Shown: in pieces, positions 17,022 to 25,816 of the stretch | How the letters are laid out: every line of letters begins with the position of its first letter | Numbering within the stretch: the stretch's first letter is position 1 | Assembly (NCBI GenBank): GCA_905214315.1 | Contig: CAJMLN010000001.1 | Coordinates: 29,525 to 93,524, forward strand | Reading direction: 5' to 3' | From: an uncultured bacterium | GTDB taxonomy: Bacteria > Bacillota > Clostridia > Christensenellales > QALW01 | Length of the DNA stretch: 64,000 bases | Program-made: the position numbers and the translations under genes | Notes under the pieces: model-generated | The model's database searches: none | The model's input: only the letters and a program-made list of their open reading frames with translations | What the model was told of the DNA's origin: nothing

Positions 17022-18398
17022 TTAAGCCGCCGCCTTTGGTTCCCCCTCCTGCATTTCTTTCAAAATACTGATCTGCAGGGGGATGGAAATCAGAAAGGTC
17101 AAAATATCGGCAACCGGCTGTGCGATCTGCAGCCCCAGGGGACCCATGGTGCGGGGCAGAATCAGCACCAGCGGAATAAACATAAGCCCCTGCCGGGAAA
17201 GTGCTAAAACAGAAGCCCTTACCGCTTTTCCCATCGTCTGCTGCATCATATTGCATATCACGATCCAGCCGCTCAGGGCAAACGTAAAGCACTGATAACG
17301 GAGCGAGGCCGCGCCAAACGCAATGACCTCCGGTTCATTTTGAAATAAAGCGATCAGCTGCGGCGCGAATACAATTCCCGCCGCCGAAAACAGCAAAAGT
17401 ACCGCCGAGGACGTTTTTACACAAAACCAGAAAGCCTTTTTTACCCGCCCATACAGGCCCGCGCCGTAATTGAACCCGCACACCGGCTGAAAGCCCTGCC
17501 CGAAGCCAATCAATGCAGAGGAAGCGAAATAGACGATTTTAGTAACCACCGTCATTGCCGTAATCGGCGCATCCCCTGTGCCCATTACAACCCCTACATA
17601 GCCCGCTCCGGCATTTAAGCACATGGTGGAAACGCTGCCGATTCCCTGCCGGCAGAGCGAGGGAATCCCGCCCCGGAAAATTTCTTTTAACCACCGCAGA
17701 GAAAAAGAAAATTTCCGAATTTTGATTTTGATCGCATCACTTTTCTTTACCATGACCAGCAGGATAAAAAAGCTGACAATCTGGCTGATCATCGTAGCAA
17801 TGGCCGCCCCCGCAACGCCCATCCCCAAAGTGAAAATAAACAGTGGATCCAGCAGCATATTCAGGATTCCGCCCGAGGTAATGCCGATCATCCCGTAAAA
17901 CGCGCTGCCCTGAAAGCGCAGCTGGTTGTTCAGCACCAAAGCCCCGCACATAAACGGCGCAGCAATTAAAATATATGTAAGATATTCCATTGCATAGGGA
18001 TAAATCGTCTCTGTGGCCTGCAAGGCCCACACAATACCGCTCTGAAAAAGGAAGCCCAAGACCATAATGAAAATGCCGCAAATAAAAGACCATATAAAAC
18101 CGGTAGAAGCCATCGTTTCCGCATTCTCAGTATGGTTTTTTCCCAGTTGACGTGATATGTAATTGCCTGAGCCATGCCCAAAGAAAAATCCTACGGCCTG
18201 AATAACGGCCATAAAGGAAAACACCACGCCCACCGCACCCGTAGCGCTGATATCATTGAGCTGGCCCACAAAATAGGTATCAGCCATATTATAAACAGAG
18301 GATATCAGCATACTGATAATTGTGGGCACCGCCATGGAGCAGACCAGCCTGCCCACCGGCTCGGTCGTCATTCTTTTTTGTTTTGCAACCTGATCCAT
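17022..18398 (-). CDS. MATE-family multidrug/metabolite efflux transporter
   Basis: A 458-residue integral membrane protein with 12 hydrophobic segments in two halves of six, the fold of sodium- or proton-driven MATE exporters. The N-terminal segment PVGRLVCSMAVPTIISML and the YFVGQLNDISATGA region (family signature near helix 1-2), and the corresponding second-half features GFQPVCGFNYGAG, are typical. The C-terminus is cytosolic (KEMQEGEPKAAA). Length is standard. It lies immediately downstream of gpsA on the same strand (55-bp gap) and may be co-transcribed. Substrate is unknown. Confidence 0.9.
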   Translation of the reverse strand: MDQVAKQKRMTTEPVGRLVCSMAVPTIISMLISSVYNMADTYFVGQLNDISATGAVGVVFSFMAVIQAVGFFFGHGSGNYISRQLGKNHTENAETMASTGFIWSFICGIFIMVLGFLFQSGIVWALQATETIYPYAMEYLTYILIAAPFMCGALVLNNQLRFQGSAFYGMIGITSGGILNMLLDPLFIFTLGMGVAGAAIATMISQIVSFFILLVMVKKSDAIKIKIRKFSFSLRWLKEIFRGGIPSLCRQGIGSVSTMCLNAGAGYVGVVMGTGDAPITAMTVVTKIVYFASSALIGFGQGFQPVCGFNYGAGLYGRVKKAFWFCVKTSSAVLLLFSAAGIVFAPQLIALFQNEPEVIAFGAASLRYQCFTFALSGWIVICNMMQQTMGKAVRASVLALSRQGLMFIPLVLILPRTMGPLGLQIAQPVADILTFLISIPLQISILKEMQEGEPKAAA

Positions 18399-18453
18399 AT
18401 TTAACCCTTACTGTTTTCAGCTGCCTGACAGCCGCGATACGGAAAAGCACCGC

Positions 18454-19473
18454 TCATACCAGTGTATGCACACAGCTGCTTTCCTGTTCATTTTTTAATT
18501 TTCTATCCATCAGTGCGTTTACCGCAAGCCGCGGCTCCAATCCATGGTTGACGATATCATTGACGCCGCAGGCGATCGGAAGCTCTACCGCGTACGCCCG
18601 GCTGAGCCGCATGGCCGCCGGAAGCATATAGATCCCCTCCACAACCATTCCTACCTTTTCCATCGCCTGCCGCGCGGAATATCCCTGACCAAGCAGCACC
18701 CCCGCCTGATAGTTGCGGCTGTGCTCGCTGGTGCAGGTAACCACCAGATCTCCGATTCCCGCAAGGCCGCTGAACGTCGTGCTCCGGCAGCCCATTGCCT
18801 GCCCCAGGCGCGAAATCTCCGCAATTCCGCGCGTAATAATGGCGGCCTTGGTATTATCGCCGTAGCCAAGTCCCCTTGAAATTCCCGCCGCCAGCGCAAT
18901 GATATTCTTCAGCGCACCGGAAATCTCCACTCCCTTTTTATCCGTATTGGTATACACCCGCATAAACGGGGAAGTAAAAGCCTCCTGCACAAACTCGGCA
19001 ACCTTTATATCCTCACAGGCGGATACAATTGTCGTGGGCAGATCCATGGCCACCTCTTCGGCATGCGTGGGCCCCGAAAGCGCCGCAATCGGAACCTGCT
19101 TTTTCATTTCATCGCCAATCACCTCGGTAAGGGTCATCAGCGTTTCTGCCTCCATACCCTTGGCAACGTCAACGATAATCTGCCCCGGCTGGATATATTC
19201 CGCAGCCCTGGCCGCCGTAGCCCGCACATACGGTGAAGGCACTGCAAAAACAATAAGCTCCTTGTTCTGGCAGGCCTGCGCAATTTCTCCGGTAAAACAC
19301 ACGCCGGAAGGAATCTCCATTCCGGCAAGCTTCGGATGCCGCCGGGTACGGGACAGCCCCTCAATTTCCTCTTCGAGCGCTGACCATACCGTTACCTGCC
19401 GGCCGCACAGGTTCAGCATTCTGGCAAGAGCAACTCCCCAGGTTCCGGCACCTAAAATTCCAACTGACAGCAA
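18454..19473 (-). CDS. gpsA: NAD(P)-dependent glycerol-3-phosphate dehydrogenase GpsA
   Basis: GpsA reduces dihydroxyacetone phosphate to sn-glycerol 3-phosphate, the backbone of membrane lipids. The dinucleotide site is GILGAGTWGVALARM at the N-terminus, and AVPSPYVR, VDVAKGMEA, ALSGPTHAEEVA and the catalytic lysine region GALKNIIALAAGI follow in family order. Length 339 is normal. The start is a TTG with GAGGAG 8 nt upstream; the nearby ATG is out of frame. Codons and base composition match neighbours. Confidence 0.95.
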   Translation of the reverse strand: MLSVGILGAGTWGVALARMLNLCGRQVTVWSALEEEIEGLSRTRRHPKLAGMEIPSGVCFTGEIAQACQNKELIVFAVPSPYVRATAARAAEYIQPGQIIVDVAKGMEAETLMTLTEVIGDEMKKQVPIAALSGPTHAEEVAMDLPTTIVSACEDIKVAEFVQEAFTSPFMRVYTNTDKKGVEISGALKNIIALAAGISRGLGYGDNTKAAIITRGIAEISRLGQAMGCRSTTFSGLAGIGDLVVTCTSEHSRNYQAGVLLGQGYSARQAMEKVGMVVEGIYMLPAAMRLSRAYAVELPIACGVNDIVNHGLEPRLAVNALMDRKLKNEQESSCVHTLV

Positions 19474-19536
19474 AAGACATTCTCCTCTTCTATTTTATAA
19501 ACGGAAAGGGCCGCTTGAAATGCGCACCCTTTTTCA

Positions 19537-21228
19537 TCATTCTATCAGCGCCTGCAGTGCTTCCTTCAGCCCGTCAACTCTTTCCAGCGCCTTTTGTGCC
19601 GAATCCGCTTTGGCAAAAATATAAATCTTCAGCTTCGGCTCCGTTCCCGAAGGCCGCACTACAAAGGAGCAGCCGTCGGCAAGCTTATACCCCAAAACAT
19701 TGGATTTGGGAAGCAGGATAGGCCGCTGCCCGGCCGAATCCGTAGTGACCGAAGCACGATAATCGCTGACCTCAACGATTTTTGCCCCCGCGACTGCCTC
19801 AGGCATATCGCTGCGCAGGCGCTCCATGATCGCCGCCATCTTTTCCATACCCGAGGCGCCCTCAAAGGAAAAGCTTACCGTGCGATTTTTATAATACCCG
19901 AATTTTTGAGAAAGCTCTTCCAGGACATCAATCAGCGTTTTGCCCTGTTTTTTATAGTACGCCGCCATATCACAGATCAGCATCGCCGTGCTTACAGCGT
20001 CTTTATCCCGCACATGGCCGCTAGCAAGATATCCATAGCTCTCCTCAAAGCCCAACAGATAATCCTCCAGCCTGCCCTGTGCCTCCAGGGCGGAAATGAT
20101 TTCCCCAATAAACTTAAACCCGGTCAGCACGCTCTCCAGCTTCACATGGTGATACGCCGCAACGTCGTCTACCATGGCCGTGGTAACGATCGTTTTTACA
20201 GCTACCGGATTTCGGGGCATCGTTTTGCCCGCTTCCTTTACACGGCAGATATAATCCAGCAGCAGCACGCCCATCTCGTTGCCGGTAACCAGAACGAACT
20301 CTCCCCTATGGTTTACCGCTATGCCAACCCGGTCCGCATCCGGATCGGTAGCCAGCACAATATCCGGCTGCGTCTTTTTTCCCAGCTCCATGCCCATAGC
20401 AAGCGCTTCCCTGTTTTCAGGGTTCGGATACGGGCAGGTAGTAAAATTCCCATCGGGCAGCTCCTGTTCCGGCACGACGTGCACCTGCGTCAGCCCTATC
20501 TTCTCCATCATTTTTGCGATGGGCATTCTGCCGGTGCCGTTTAAAGGCGTATAGACCACCTTCAGCGCCTTCACCGCGTCCTTATCCTCAGCAACGCGCA
20601 GGGAAATGATGGTATCAATATAATCGTCAATCACACTTTGGGGAATGACGGTAATATGCTCATCGTCCTCGCCGGCGGGGCGCGCGTCAAAGACGCCGAT
20701 CTGACTGATATATTTCAAAATAGAATCCGCCATTTCCGGACCGGCCTGACAGCCGTCGGGGCCGTATACCTTATAGCCGTTGTACTGCGCCGGATTATGG
20801 CTGGCGGTGATCATAATGCCGCCGTCACAGTGATAATACCGCACTGCGTAGGAAAGCATCGGCGTAGGCATCAGCTCATGATAGATATAGACCCGGACTC
20901 CGCTGGCAGCCATGATTCTGGCGCTGATCCAGGCAAACAGTTTGGAATTTTTTCTGCAGTCATAGGCAATGGCCACCGAGGGAGCTTGAAAATTCTCCTT
21001 TAAATACCGGGCAAAGCCCATCGTAGCCTTTCCCACCGTATAGATGTTCATCCGGTTCGTTCCAGCCCCCAATATCCCGCGCAGGCCTGCTGTCCCAAAT
21101 TCAAGATCACGGTAAAAGCTCTCGAATATTTCATTGTCATTTCCGCGCATTTCCTCCAGCTGCGCGCGCACCTCGGCGTCAAGATCGTCTCTGCCGAGCC
21201 ACTGTTCATATTTTTCCTTCTCTGTCAT
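19537..21228 (-). CDS. pgcA: Alpha-phosphoglucomutase/phosphomannomutase
   Basis: The enzyme interconverts hexose 1- and 6-phosphates, supplying glucose 1-phosphate for cell wall and storage polysaccharides. Active-site features are all visible: the phosphoserine loop MITASHNPAQYNGYK, the magnesium loop DPDADR, the sugar loop GFEESYGYLAS and the phosphate-binding loop RPSGTEPKLKIYI. Length is 563 residues from the ATG at 21228, which has GGAGGAAACG upstream; the alternative upstream GTG is discounted. The start overlaps the stop region of the preceding gene by 23 bases. The long form (about 560-580) is that of Firmicute PgcA. Confidence 0.93.
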   Translation of the reverse strand: MTEKEKYEQWLGRDDLDAEVRAQLEEMRGNDNEIFESFYRDLEFGTAGLRGILGAGTNRMNIYTVGKATMGFARYLKENFQAPSVAIAYDCRKNSKLFAWISARIMAASGVRVYIYHELMPTPMLSYAVRYYHCDGGIMITASHNPAQYNGYKVYGPDGCQAGPEMADSILKYISQIGVFDARPAGEDDEHITVIPQSVIDDYIDTIISLRVAEDKDAVKALKVVYTPLNGTGRMPIAKMMEKIGLTQVHVVPEQELPDGNFTTCPYPNPENREALAMGMELGKKTQPDIVLATDPDADRVGIAVNHRGEFVLVTGNEMGVLLLDYICRVKEAGKTMPRNPVAVKTIVTTAMVDDVAAYHHVKLESVLTGFKFIGEIISALEAQGRLEDYLLGFEESYGYLASGHVRDKDAVSTAMLICDMAAYYKKQGKTLIDVLEELSQKFGYYKNRTVSFSFEGASGMEKMAAIMERLRSDMPEAVAGAKIVEVSDYRASVTTDSAGQRPILLPKSNVLGYKLADGCSFVVRPSGTEPKLKIYIFAKADSAQKALERVDGLKEALQALIE

Positions 21229-21967
21229 TTCGTTTCCTCCGTTTGCTGATATAGGTAAAACCATAAAGAATCAGGCCGCCGGCGCACAAAATTGCCGAGC
21301 AGACCGTCAAAATCACAAAGGTATCCACGGTCTTTAAATCGGGCTGCTCCGCGGAAATCCCAAACCCCTCCTGCGGCGCGTTATCCTCCGAGCCCTCGTC
21401 CTTGATGACAAGCCTGGCGTTTAAAACGGCATCCATATCAAAAGCGCAGGGCGCCAGCGCCTGCGGCGACAATTCACCAAAGCCGGAATCCCGGGCGGCA
21501 GTGTAGCCATCAAGCCCCGTAATCACAAAGGAGTCTCCCTCCTCCGCCTTGGACATCTGTATGCGGACCACCGAGCTGCCGCTTAAATGAGAATTGGGCA
21601 CGTAGCCCAGCTCGTCATTGGCCTTTTCCGGATACCGCGAAAGCTCCGTCAGCTGAAATTTACCCGTAGTCTGCGGCGGCAGTACCACAAAGCCCGATTC
21701 TACCGTCGTCTGTACCTGATCACCGCTGTATCCTACTGTAAGCTGAAAGCTTCTTTCCTCACTGCAGGTATTGGTAATATACAGCGTAACCGAATCTCCG
21801 GCGGCATCATAATGACCACTGCAGCCGGAGAGATAGAGCTGGTACGAGGTTTCACTCATATCCTCGGCCAGCACCGTGCAGGAATATGCGCCGGTTCCCA
21901 AAGCAAAAATTCCGGGAGCCGATAAAACCATGAGCATAACCGTCAGAAGAACGCTTAATTTTTTCAT
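21206..21967 (-). CDS. Exported membrane-anchored protein of unknown function
   Basis: No family recognised. A signal peptide spans about 25 residues (LLTVMLMVLSAPGIFALGTG), an extracellular beta-rich segment contains paired cysteines (YSC, SGC and NTCSEE), and near the C-terminus a single helix (FVILTVCSAILCAGGLILYG) is followed by a basic tail (KRRKRNDREGKI), so it sits in the membrane with the main domain outside. The middle resembles surface adhesion-type domains with no catalytic motif. Its last 23 bases overlap the phosphoglucomutase gene, so the two are translationally coupled. Confidence 0.7.
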   Translation of the reverse strand: MKKLSVLLTVMLMVLSAPGIFALGTGAYSCTVLAEDMSETSYQLYLSGCSGHYDAAGDSVTLYITNTCSEERSFQLTVGYSGDQVQTTVESGFVVLPPQTTGKFQLTELSRYPEKANDELGYVPNSHLSGSSVVRIQMSKAEEGDSFVITGLDGYTAARDSGFGELSPQALAPCAFDMDAVLNARLVIKDEGSEDNAPQEGFGISAEQPDLKTVDTFVILTVCSAILCAGGLILYGFTYISKRRKRNDREGKI

Positions 21968-22204
21968 TTCATTCTTCGCCTGCTTCCATATCCTTGTTTT
22001 TTCTTAAAAAACATTATACTATTTTTCCGGAATTTTTACAATAGGAAAATATCCTTTTACACACAGCCGGTCGGTATCCACACTGATTTTGTAATATTCG
22101 CACAATGCAGTTTTAAATCTGTATTCATTACAAATATAGAAAAAACGGTAAAAATTTTTCCTTTTCACCGTTCCTCTTCTGCCGCAAAAGCTTTTTTCCG
22201 TCAT

Positions 22205-23140
22205 TTAGGAGTATACCTCGTTAAACGCCCGGGCGATCATTTCTGCGCTGGCATTGACCTGTTCCAGCGTATTTTTTTCATTTCCCATTTCAATCAGCAA
22301 GCACGAATTGGATATATGCTGATTAAACCGTGCGTTTTTAAAGATAATATCCTTGGCGATGCCGGGGCAAAGCTCGTTGAGCGTATTGGTCAGCTGCAGC
22401 GCCAGCTTGTAATTCTCCTGCCAGTTGGGCTTTTGGGTATAATTCTCTCCATTGGCCACTACAAAGCACACATACGCATATTCCGTATCGCCGTTTTTCA
22501 AAAAATTCGGGTCCCGTCCCATATACGCGTCCCGGTGCATATCTATGTATATATCTACACTGCCAATATATTTTTTAATCGTGTTATAGCTGGTTTGATA
22601 CGCATCCTTAAAGCTGGCTGAAACATTGTCCGTCTGGTCGTGAATGACGGAGAATCCATATTGCTCCAGGGCCGTTTTAAAGGTCTTTCCCACGCGCACC
22701 ACGCTGTAATCCGGGTTCAGCGTCCTGCCGGCGCTGGTTTCAACATAATCCTGGTCTCCCTTCCAGAACGCCTCGTCGGTATGCGTATGGTACAGCAGCA
22801 CCGACGGTTTTTTTATTGCAGGCGCCTGCGTCTGCTGCGGCTGCGGCGTTTGATTCTCCTGCTGGATAACCTCTTCTTTAATCCGCTGTATTTCCACCAG
22901 CATTTCGTCCGAAAGCTCCCCGTGGGACAAATCGATTACGATCTCCCTGCTTGTGTTCTCCTCCCGGGTCAGCCCCATAAACAACGCCATAATCCCGTCA
23001 ACAAGCTTTTGTGAAAAATTTTCGCTCACGGCCGTATCGGACGCCTCATGGCTGAGCGTTACTGCGGGCCGCCCTCTCTGTGCGAACAGCACGGCAAAAA
23101 TCAGCACCGCCGAAATTATGCAGCATGTCCATTTTTTCAT
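22205..23140 (-). CDS. spoIIP: Stage II sporulation protein P
   Basis: SpoIIP is a peptidoglycan amidase/endopeptidase that, with SpoIID and SpoIIM, thins the septum and drives engulfment of the forespore. The N-terminal hydrophobic segment (IISAVLIFAVLFAQ) anchors it in the membrane, a Gln/Pro-rich linker follows, and the catalytic domain carries the zinc ligands in LLYHTHTDEAF and IYIDMHRDAY. Length is 311 against about 400 in B. subtilis because the linker is short. It begins 56 bases after the stop of gpr, the order known in Bacillus (gpr-spoIIP), and may be read from gpr and from its own promoter. Confidence 0.94.
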   Translation of the reverse strand: MKKWTCCIISAVLIFAVLFAQRGRPAVTLSHEASDTAVSENFSQKLVDGIMALFMGLTREENTSREIVIDLSHGELSDEMLVEIQRIKEEVIQQENQTPQPQQTQAPAIKKPSVLLYHTHTDEAFWKGDQDYVETSAGRTLNPDYSVVRVGKTFKTALEQYGFSVIHDQTDNVSASFKDAYQTSYNTIKKYIGSVDIYIDMHRDAYMGRDPNFLKNGDTEYAYVCFVVANGENYTQKPNWQENYKLALQLTNTLNELCPGIAKDIIFKNARFNQHISNSCLLIEMGNEKNTLEQVNASAEMIARAFNEVYS

Positions 23141-23195
23141 GTGTATCCCCCTTTTGCAATCAACCTATACCATAGTATATTGGCAAAAGTTTTTT

Positions 23196-24113
23196 TTAGA
23201 ACATATATTCTGCAATTTCCTCTAAGGTAATATCTCTGTGCAGCGCCAGATTAATGCCGTCGGCCAGGATCTTAGCGCTGTCCTGTGCAATAATATCAAT
23301 CTCCTTGGGTGTTACCACCATATCCTGCACTTTTTCCGCTGCGGCTCTTTCAGCGGCCTCCCGTACAGTTTCGTTATCCTGCCCGGTAGCAGATACCAAA
23401 AGATCTTCCACAGCATCATATACCAGCGTAGAGGCATATACCACCGTGGGGATCCCAACGGCGATCACGGGGATTCCCAAAGCGGCCTGATTCAAGGCGC
23501 TGCGTTTATTACCCACGCCCGCTCCCGGTTCAATGCCGGTATCGGTCAGCTGAAAGGTTGAAAAAATCCGCTCGCTGCGCCGCGCCGCCAGCGCGTCGAT
23601 TACAATAATCGCCTTGACGTCCGCTTTTTTGCACACGCTGGAAATAATATCTGCGCTCTCGATGCCCGTAATTCCCAAAACACCCGGGGAAAAAGCGCAC
23701 ACCGGGCGCATACGCTCATCAATCTGTGCGGGCAGATATTCGAAAATATGTCGGGTAACAAAGGTTTTTTCCACTGTTTTAGGACCGACCGAATCCGGCG
23801 TCATCGCATCGTTGCCCAATCCGGCAACTAAAACCGTATCTTTTTTTCCAATGCCCGAAAGCATTTTTTTTAATTCCTCCGCCAGCGCCAGGCTAATGGA
23901 CCGATATTCCTCAATGGCCCTTTCAACAATAGCCCGGCTCTCTATGGAAATATAGTTTCCTATGGGCTTTCCTGTTTTTTCCGCCGCGGCCGCGGTAAGA
24001 ATCTTTACCCGGTTTCCTTCAATGCCGTAATGCTCAAACGCCTCGCTCTGAATACCGCCTTCCTCTTCAAAGCCCTCACAGGCTTCCTTTGCCAAATCCG
24101 TTCTGCAGCGCAT
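23196..24113 (-). CDS. gpr: Germination protease Gpr
   Basis: Gpr is an endopeptidase that degrades small acid-soluble spore proteins at germination; it is made as a zymogen in the forespore and self-processed. The N-terminal RTDLAKEACEGF and the following VKILTAA and LGNDAMTPDSVGPKT segments match the family, as does the acidic pair in IDALAARR. Length 305 is slightly short of the usual 330-370. TAGGAG lies upstream of the ATG, and a sigma-G type promoter precedes it. spoIIP follows. The product matters only in spores, which supports a functional sporulation programme. Confidence 0.95.
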   Translation of the reverse strand: MRCRTDLAKEACEGFEEEGGIQSEAFEHYGIEGNRVKILTAAAAEKTGKPIGNYISIESRAIVERAIEEYRSISLALAEELKKMLSGIGKKDTVLVAGLGNDAMTPDSVGPKTVEKTFVTRHIFEYLPAQIDERMRPVCAFSPGVLGITGIESADIISSVCKKADVKAIIVIDALAARRSERIFSTFQLTDTGIEPGAGVGNKRSALNQAALGIPVIAVGIPTVVYASTLVYDAVEDLLVSATGQDNETVREAAERAAAEKVQDMVVTPKEIDIIAQDSAKILADGINLALHRDITLEEIAEYMF

Positions 24114-24147
24114 ACAAATCTCCTAAAATATCTGTTTTTTTCAGTTT

Positions 24148-24179
24148 TAATTATGAGCTTTCCCTACTGCTTTTATACA
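24148..24179 (-). promoter_or_regulatory. gpr: Sigma-G (forespore) promoter for gpr
   Basis: On the minus strand TGTATA (24174-24179) and CATAATTA (24148-24155) are separated by 18 bp. This fits the sigma-G consensus TGHATR and CATWMTA with one mismatch, and lies 35 bp upstream of the ATG. Confidence 0.6.
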
Positions 24180-24286
24180 AAATAACAAAATATTTTAATA
24201 ATGCGTAAAAAATTCCTTGCCAAAAATCACAGTTCATGCTAAAATGATAACGTTAATGAATGATTGAAATAGGGGAGGTGAATGAT

Positions 24287-24550
24287 ATGGCAAACATTAA
24301 ATCAGCAAAAAAGAGAATTAAAGTCACGGCAAAAAAGCAGTTGCGCAACCGCAGCATTAAATCCGCGATGAAAACAAGCCTTAAAAAGTTTGATGCCCTT
24401 GTGCAGTCCGGGGATAAAGCTGCCGCACAGGCAATGCTGCCTTCCATGTCGGCCGTTATCGATAAAGCGGCGGCCAAAGGCGTTCTTCACAAAAACGCTG
24501 CCGCGCATAAAAAATCACAATTGGCAGTGGCCGTTAACAAAATGGCTTAA
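24287..24550 (+). CDS. rpsT: 30S ribosomal protein S20
   Basis: S20 binds 16S rRNA in the 30S subunit. The lysine-rich start MANIKSAKKRIKVTAKKQ and the helix with RNRSIKSAMKTSLKKF are diagnostic. The true start is the ATG at 24287, which has AGGGGAGGTG 7 nt before it; the 9-codon upstream extension of the open frame is not used. Length is 87 residues, normal. The gene is monocistronic with its own terminator and lies divergent from gpr, as in many Firmicutes. Confidence 0.97.
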   Translation: MANIKSAKKRIKVTAKKQLRNRSIKSAMKTSLKKFDALVQSGDKAAAQAMLPSMSAVIDKAAAKGVLHKNAAAHKKSQLAVAVNKMA

Positions 24551-24567
24551 TTTCACTTGAAGAATGT

Positions 24568-24597
24568 GGCGGCTGCAGTTACGGTCGCCTTTTTCTT
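24568..24597 (+). terminator. Terminator after rpsT
   Basis: GGCGGCTG (24568-24575) pairs with CGGTCGCC (24582-24589) using two G-U pairs, followed by TTTTT. Confidence 0.7.
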
Positions 24598-24703
24598 TCC
24601 TTGTTTTTGCAAAATTTGTAATTTCAAATGTTTGTTAGCAGTTATTGTAAAATAATCTGCAATAGCTGCCGAAAATAAATCTCGGTCGGAGGTATGTAGT
24701 ATC

Positions 24704-24961
24704 ATGAAAGCAACAGGAATTGTAAGGCCCATTGACAAGCTTGGGAGAATCGTTATTCCCAAAGAACTCAGAAGAATCTATGGTCTTACCGTAGAGGACT
24801 CGGTCGAAATTTTTGTAAACGATGATCAAATCGTTATCAAAAAGTACGAGCCGGCATGTATCTTCTGCAACAACACAGACGGTATTGTCATGTATGAGGG
24901 CAAATCGATCTGTAAAGCCTGCTTGGAAAAGATAAACGCTGCTGCAAAAGAGGTAGAATAA
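24704..24961 (+). CDS. AbrB/SpoVT-type transcription regulator with Cys4 motif
   Basis: An 85-residue DNA-binding protein. Residues 1-50 are the swapped-hairpin AbrB fold (GIVRPIDKLGRIVIPKELRR), which binds DNA as a dimer or tetramer and usually represses transition-state or stress genes. Residues 52-80 hold CIFCNN and CKAC, a compact four-cysteine group fit to bind zinc. AbrB proteins of this form are common in Clostridia. The ATG is preceded by GGAGG. The gene has its own terminator. The regulated targets are unknown. Confidence 0.88.
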   Translation: MKATGIVRPIDKLGRIVIPKELRRIYGLTVEDSVEIFVNDDQIVIKKYEPACIFCNNTDGIVMYEGKSICKACLEKINAAAKEVE

Positions 24962-25001
24962 TTCTTTGCTGCTGCAAAGCAGCACATGGGTCTCTTGATA
25001 G

Positions 25002-25033
25002 AAGATGATTTCCTTTTACAATCATCTTTTATT
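25002..25033 (+). terminator. Terminator after the AbrB gene
   Basis: AAGATGAT (25002-25009) pairs with ATCATCTT (25021-25028), followed by TTATT. Confidence 0.65.
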
Positions 25034-25083
25034 GGTGTATCCTTTTGCCCTTCTTTTGCGTTTCCGGTTTTCTTGAAAATCCT

Positions 25084-25127
25084 GCAAAAAAAGTACCGCT
25101 GAAAATTTTTCAGCGGCGTTTTTTTAT
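25084..25127. terminator. Bidirectional terminator between AbrB and PHP genes
   Basis: CCGCTGAAAA (25096-25105) pairs with TTTTCAGCGG (25107-25116), with a T run to the right and an A run to the left, so it serves both strands. Confidence 0.75.
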
Positions 25128-25816
25128 TCAAAATTCTCCGTAATGATTCTGTAGCAACCCTGCCGAAGGATTTGTACCAGGTCCGTCCCATCAGCGATCC
25201 GCTGCCGGGTTTTAATTCCCGCACGGCACACCTTATCCGGCGTATGAGCATCGGCGCCGGAAACAAGGATCATGCCTGGGTTTTGCCCGGCAAATTCCTG
25301 TGCGGCCAGGTTATCGGCAAAATCATTGCAGGCGTTATATACCTCAATACCGTCAATCCAGGCAAGCTCCAGCGGCCCCGGCTCGGAAATATAGTCTCTG
25401 CGCCGGAAGGGATGCGCCTGCAGGCATATGCCGCCGGCGGCATGCACGGAAGCACTCCACTGTGCAAGCCCGCCCTTTCTCAGTTCCGGATGATCGTATA
25501 AAAGCTCGGGGGTGATTCCATAGCATAGGATTTCCATTCCCCGTCCTACGCCTTCCTCTAACCCAAACAAAAGATCCAGGTCATATTTTCGGGCAATCTT
25601 TTTTCCAAGCACAAAATCCTCTGCATATGCGTCTACGAATTTCTCCCATGGCAGACGGCGTTCGATTCCCGTATTTCCATGAAAAAAATGATTGGTAATC
25701 ACGCCGCCGCTGTAGCCGCCCGAAGCCAGCGCCGCCAAAAGCTGTTCAAAATCCATCCGTGCGCATTTGCTGCACGGCAGCGTATGCATGTGCATCTGAT
25801 ATTTATACTGTTTCAA
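25124..25816 (-). CDS. PHP-domain metal-dependent phosphoesterase
   Basis: The PHP fold uses clustered histidines and acids to bind metals and hydrolyse phosphoesters. Ligand motifs appear in order: HMHTLPCSK (N-terminal), NHFFHG, FGLEEGVGRGMEIL, AHPFRRR and SGADAHTP. The 230-residue length matches stand-alone PHP proteins (histidinol-phosphatase or YciV-like nucleases) rather than polymerase-linked domains. The ATG overlaps the stop of rsmI by four bases (ATGA), so it is the last gene of the NlpC/P60-trmN-rsmI-PHP operon. The substrate is undetermined. Confidence 0.82.
   Translation of the reverse strand: MKQYKYQMHMHTLPCSKCARMDFEQLLAALASGGYSGGVITNHFFHGNTGIERRLPWEKFVDAYAEDFVLGKKIARKYDLDLLFGLEEGVGRGMEILCYGITPELLYDHPELRKGGLAQWSASVHAAGGICLQAHPFRRRDYISEPGPLELAWIDGIEVYNACNDFADNLAAQEFAGQNPGMILVSGADAHTPDKVCRAGIKTRQRIADGTDLVQILRQGCYRIITENFE

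Noticed and set aside
22019..22204. A 61-codon minus-strand frame between spoIIP and the anchored secreted protein
   Set aside because: No ribosome site or recognisable domain; the lysine- and tyrosine-rich product looks like translated spacer.
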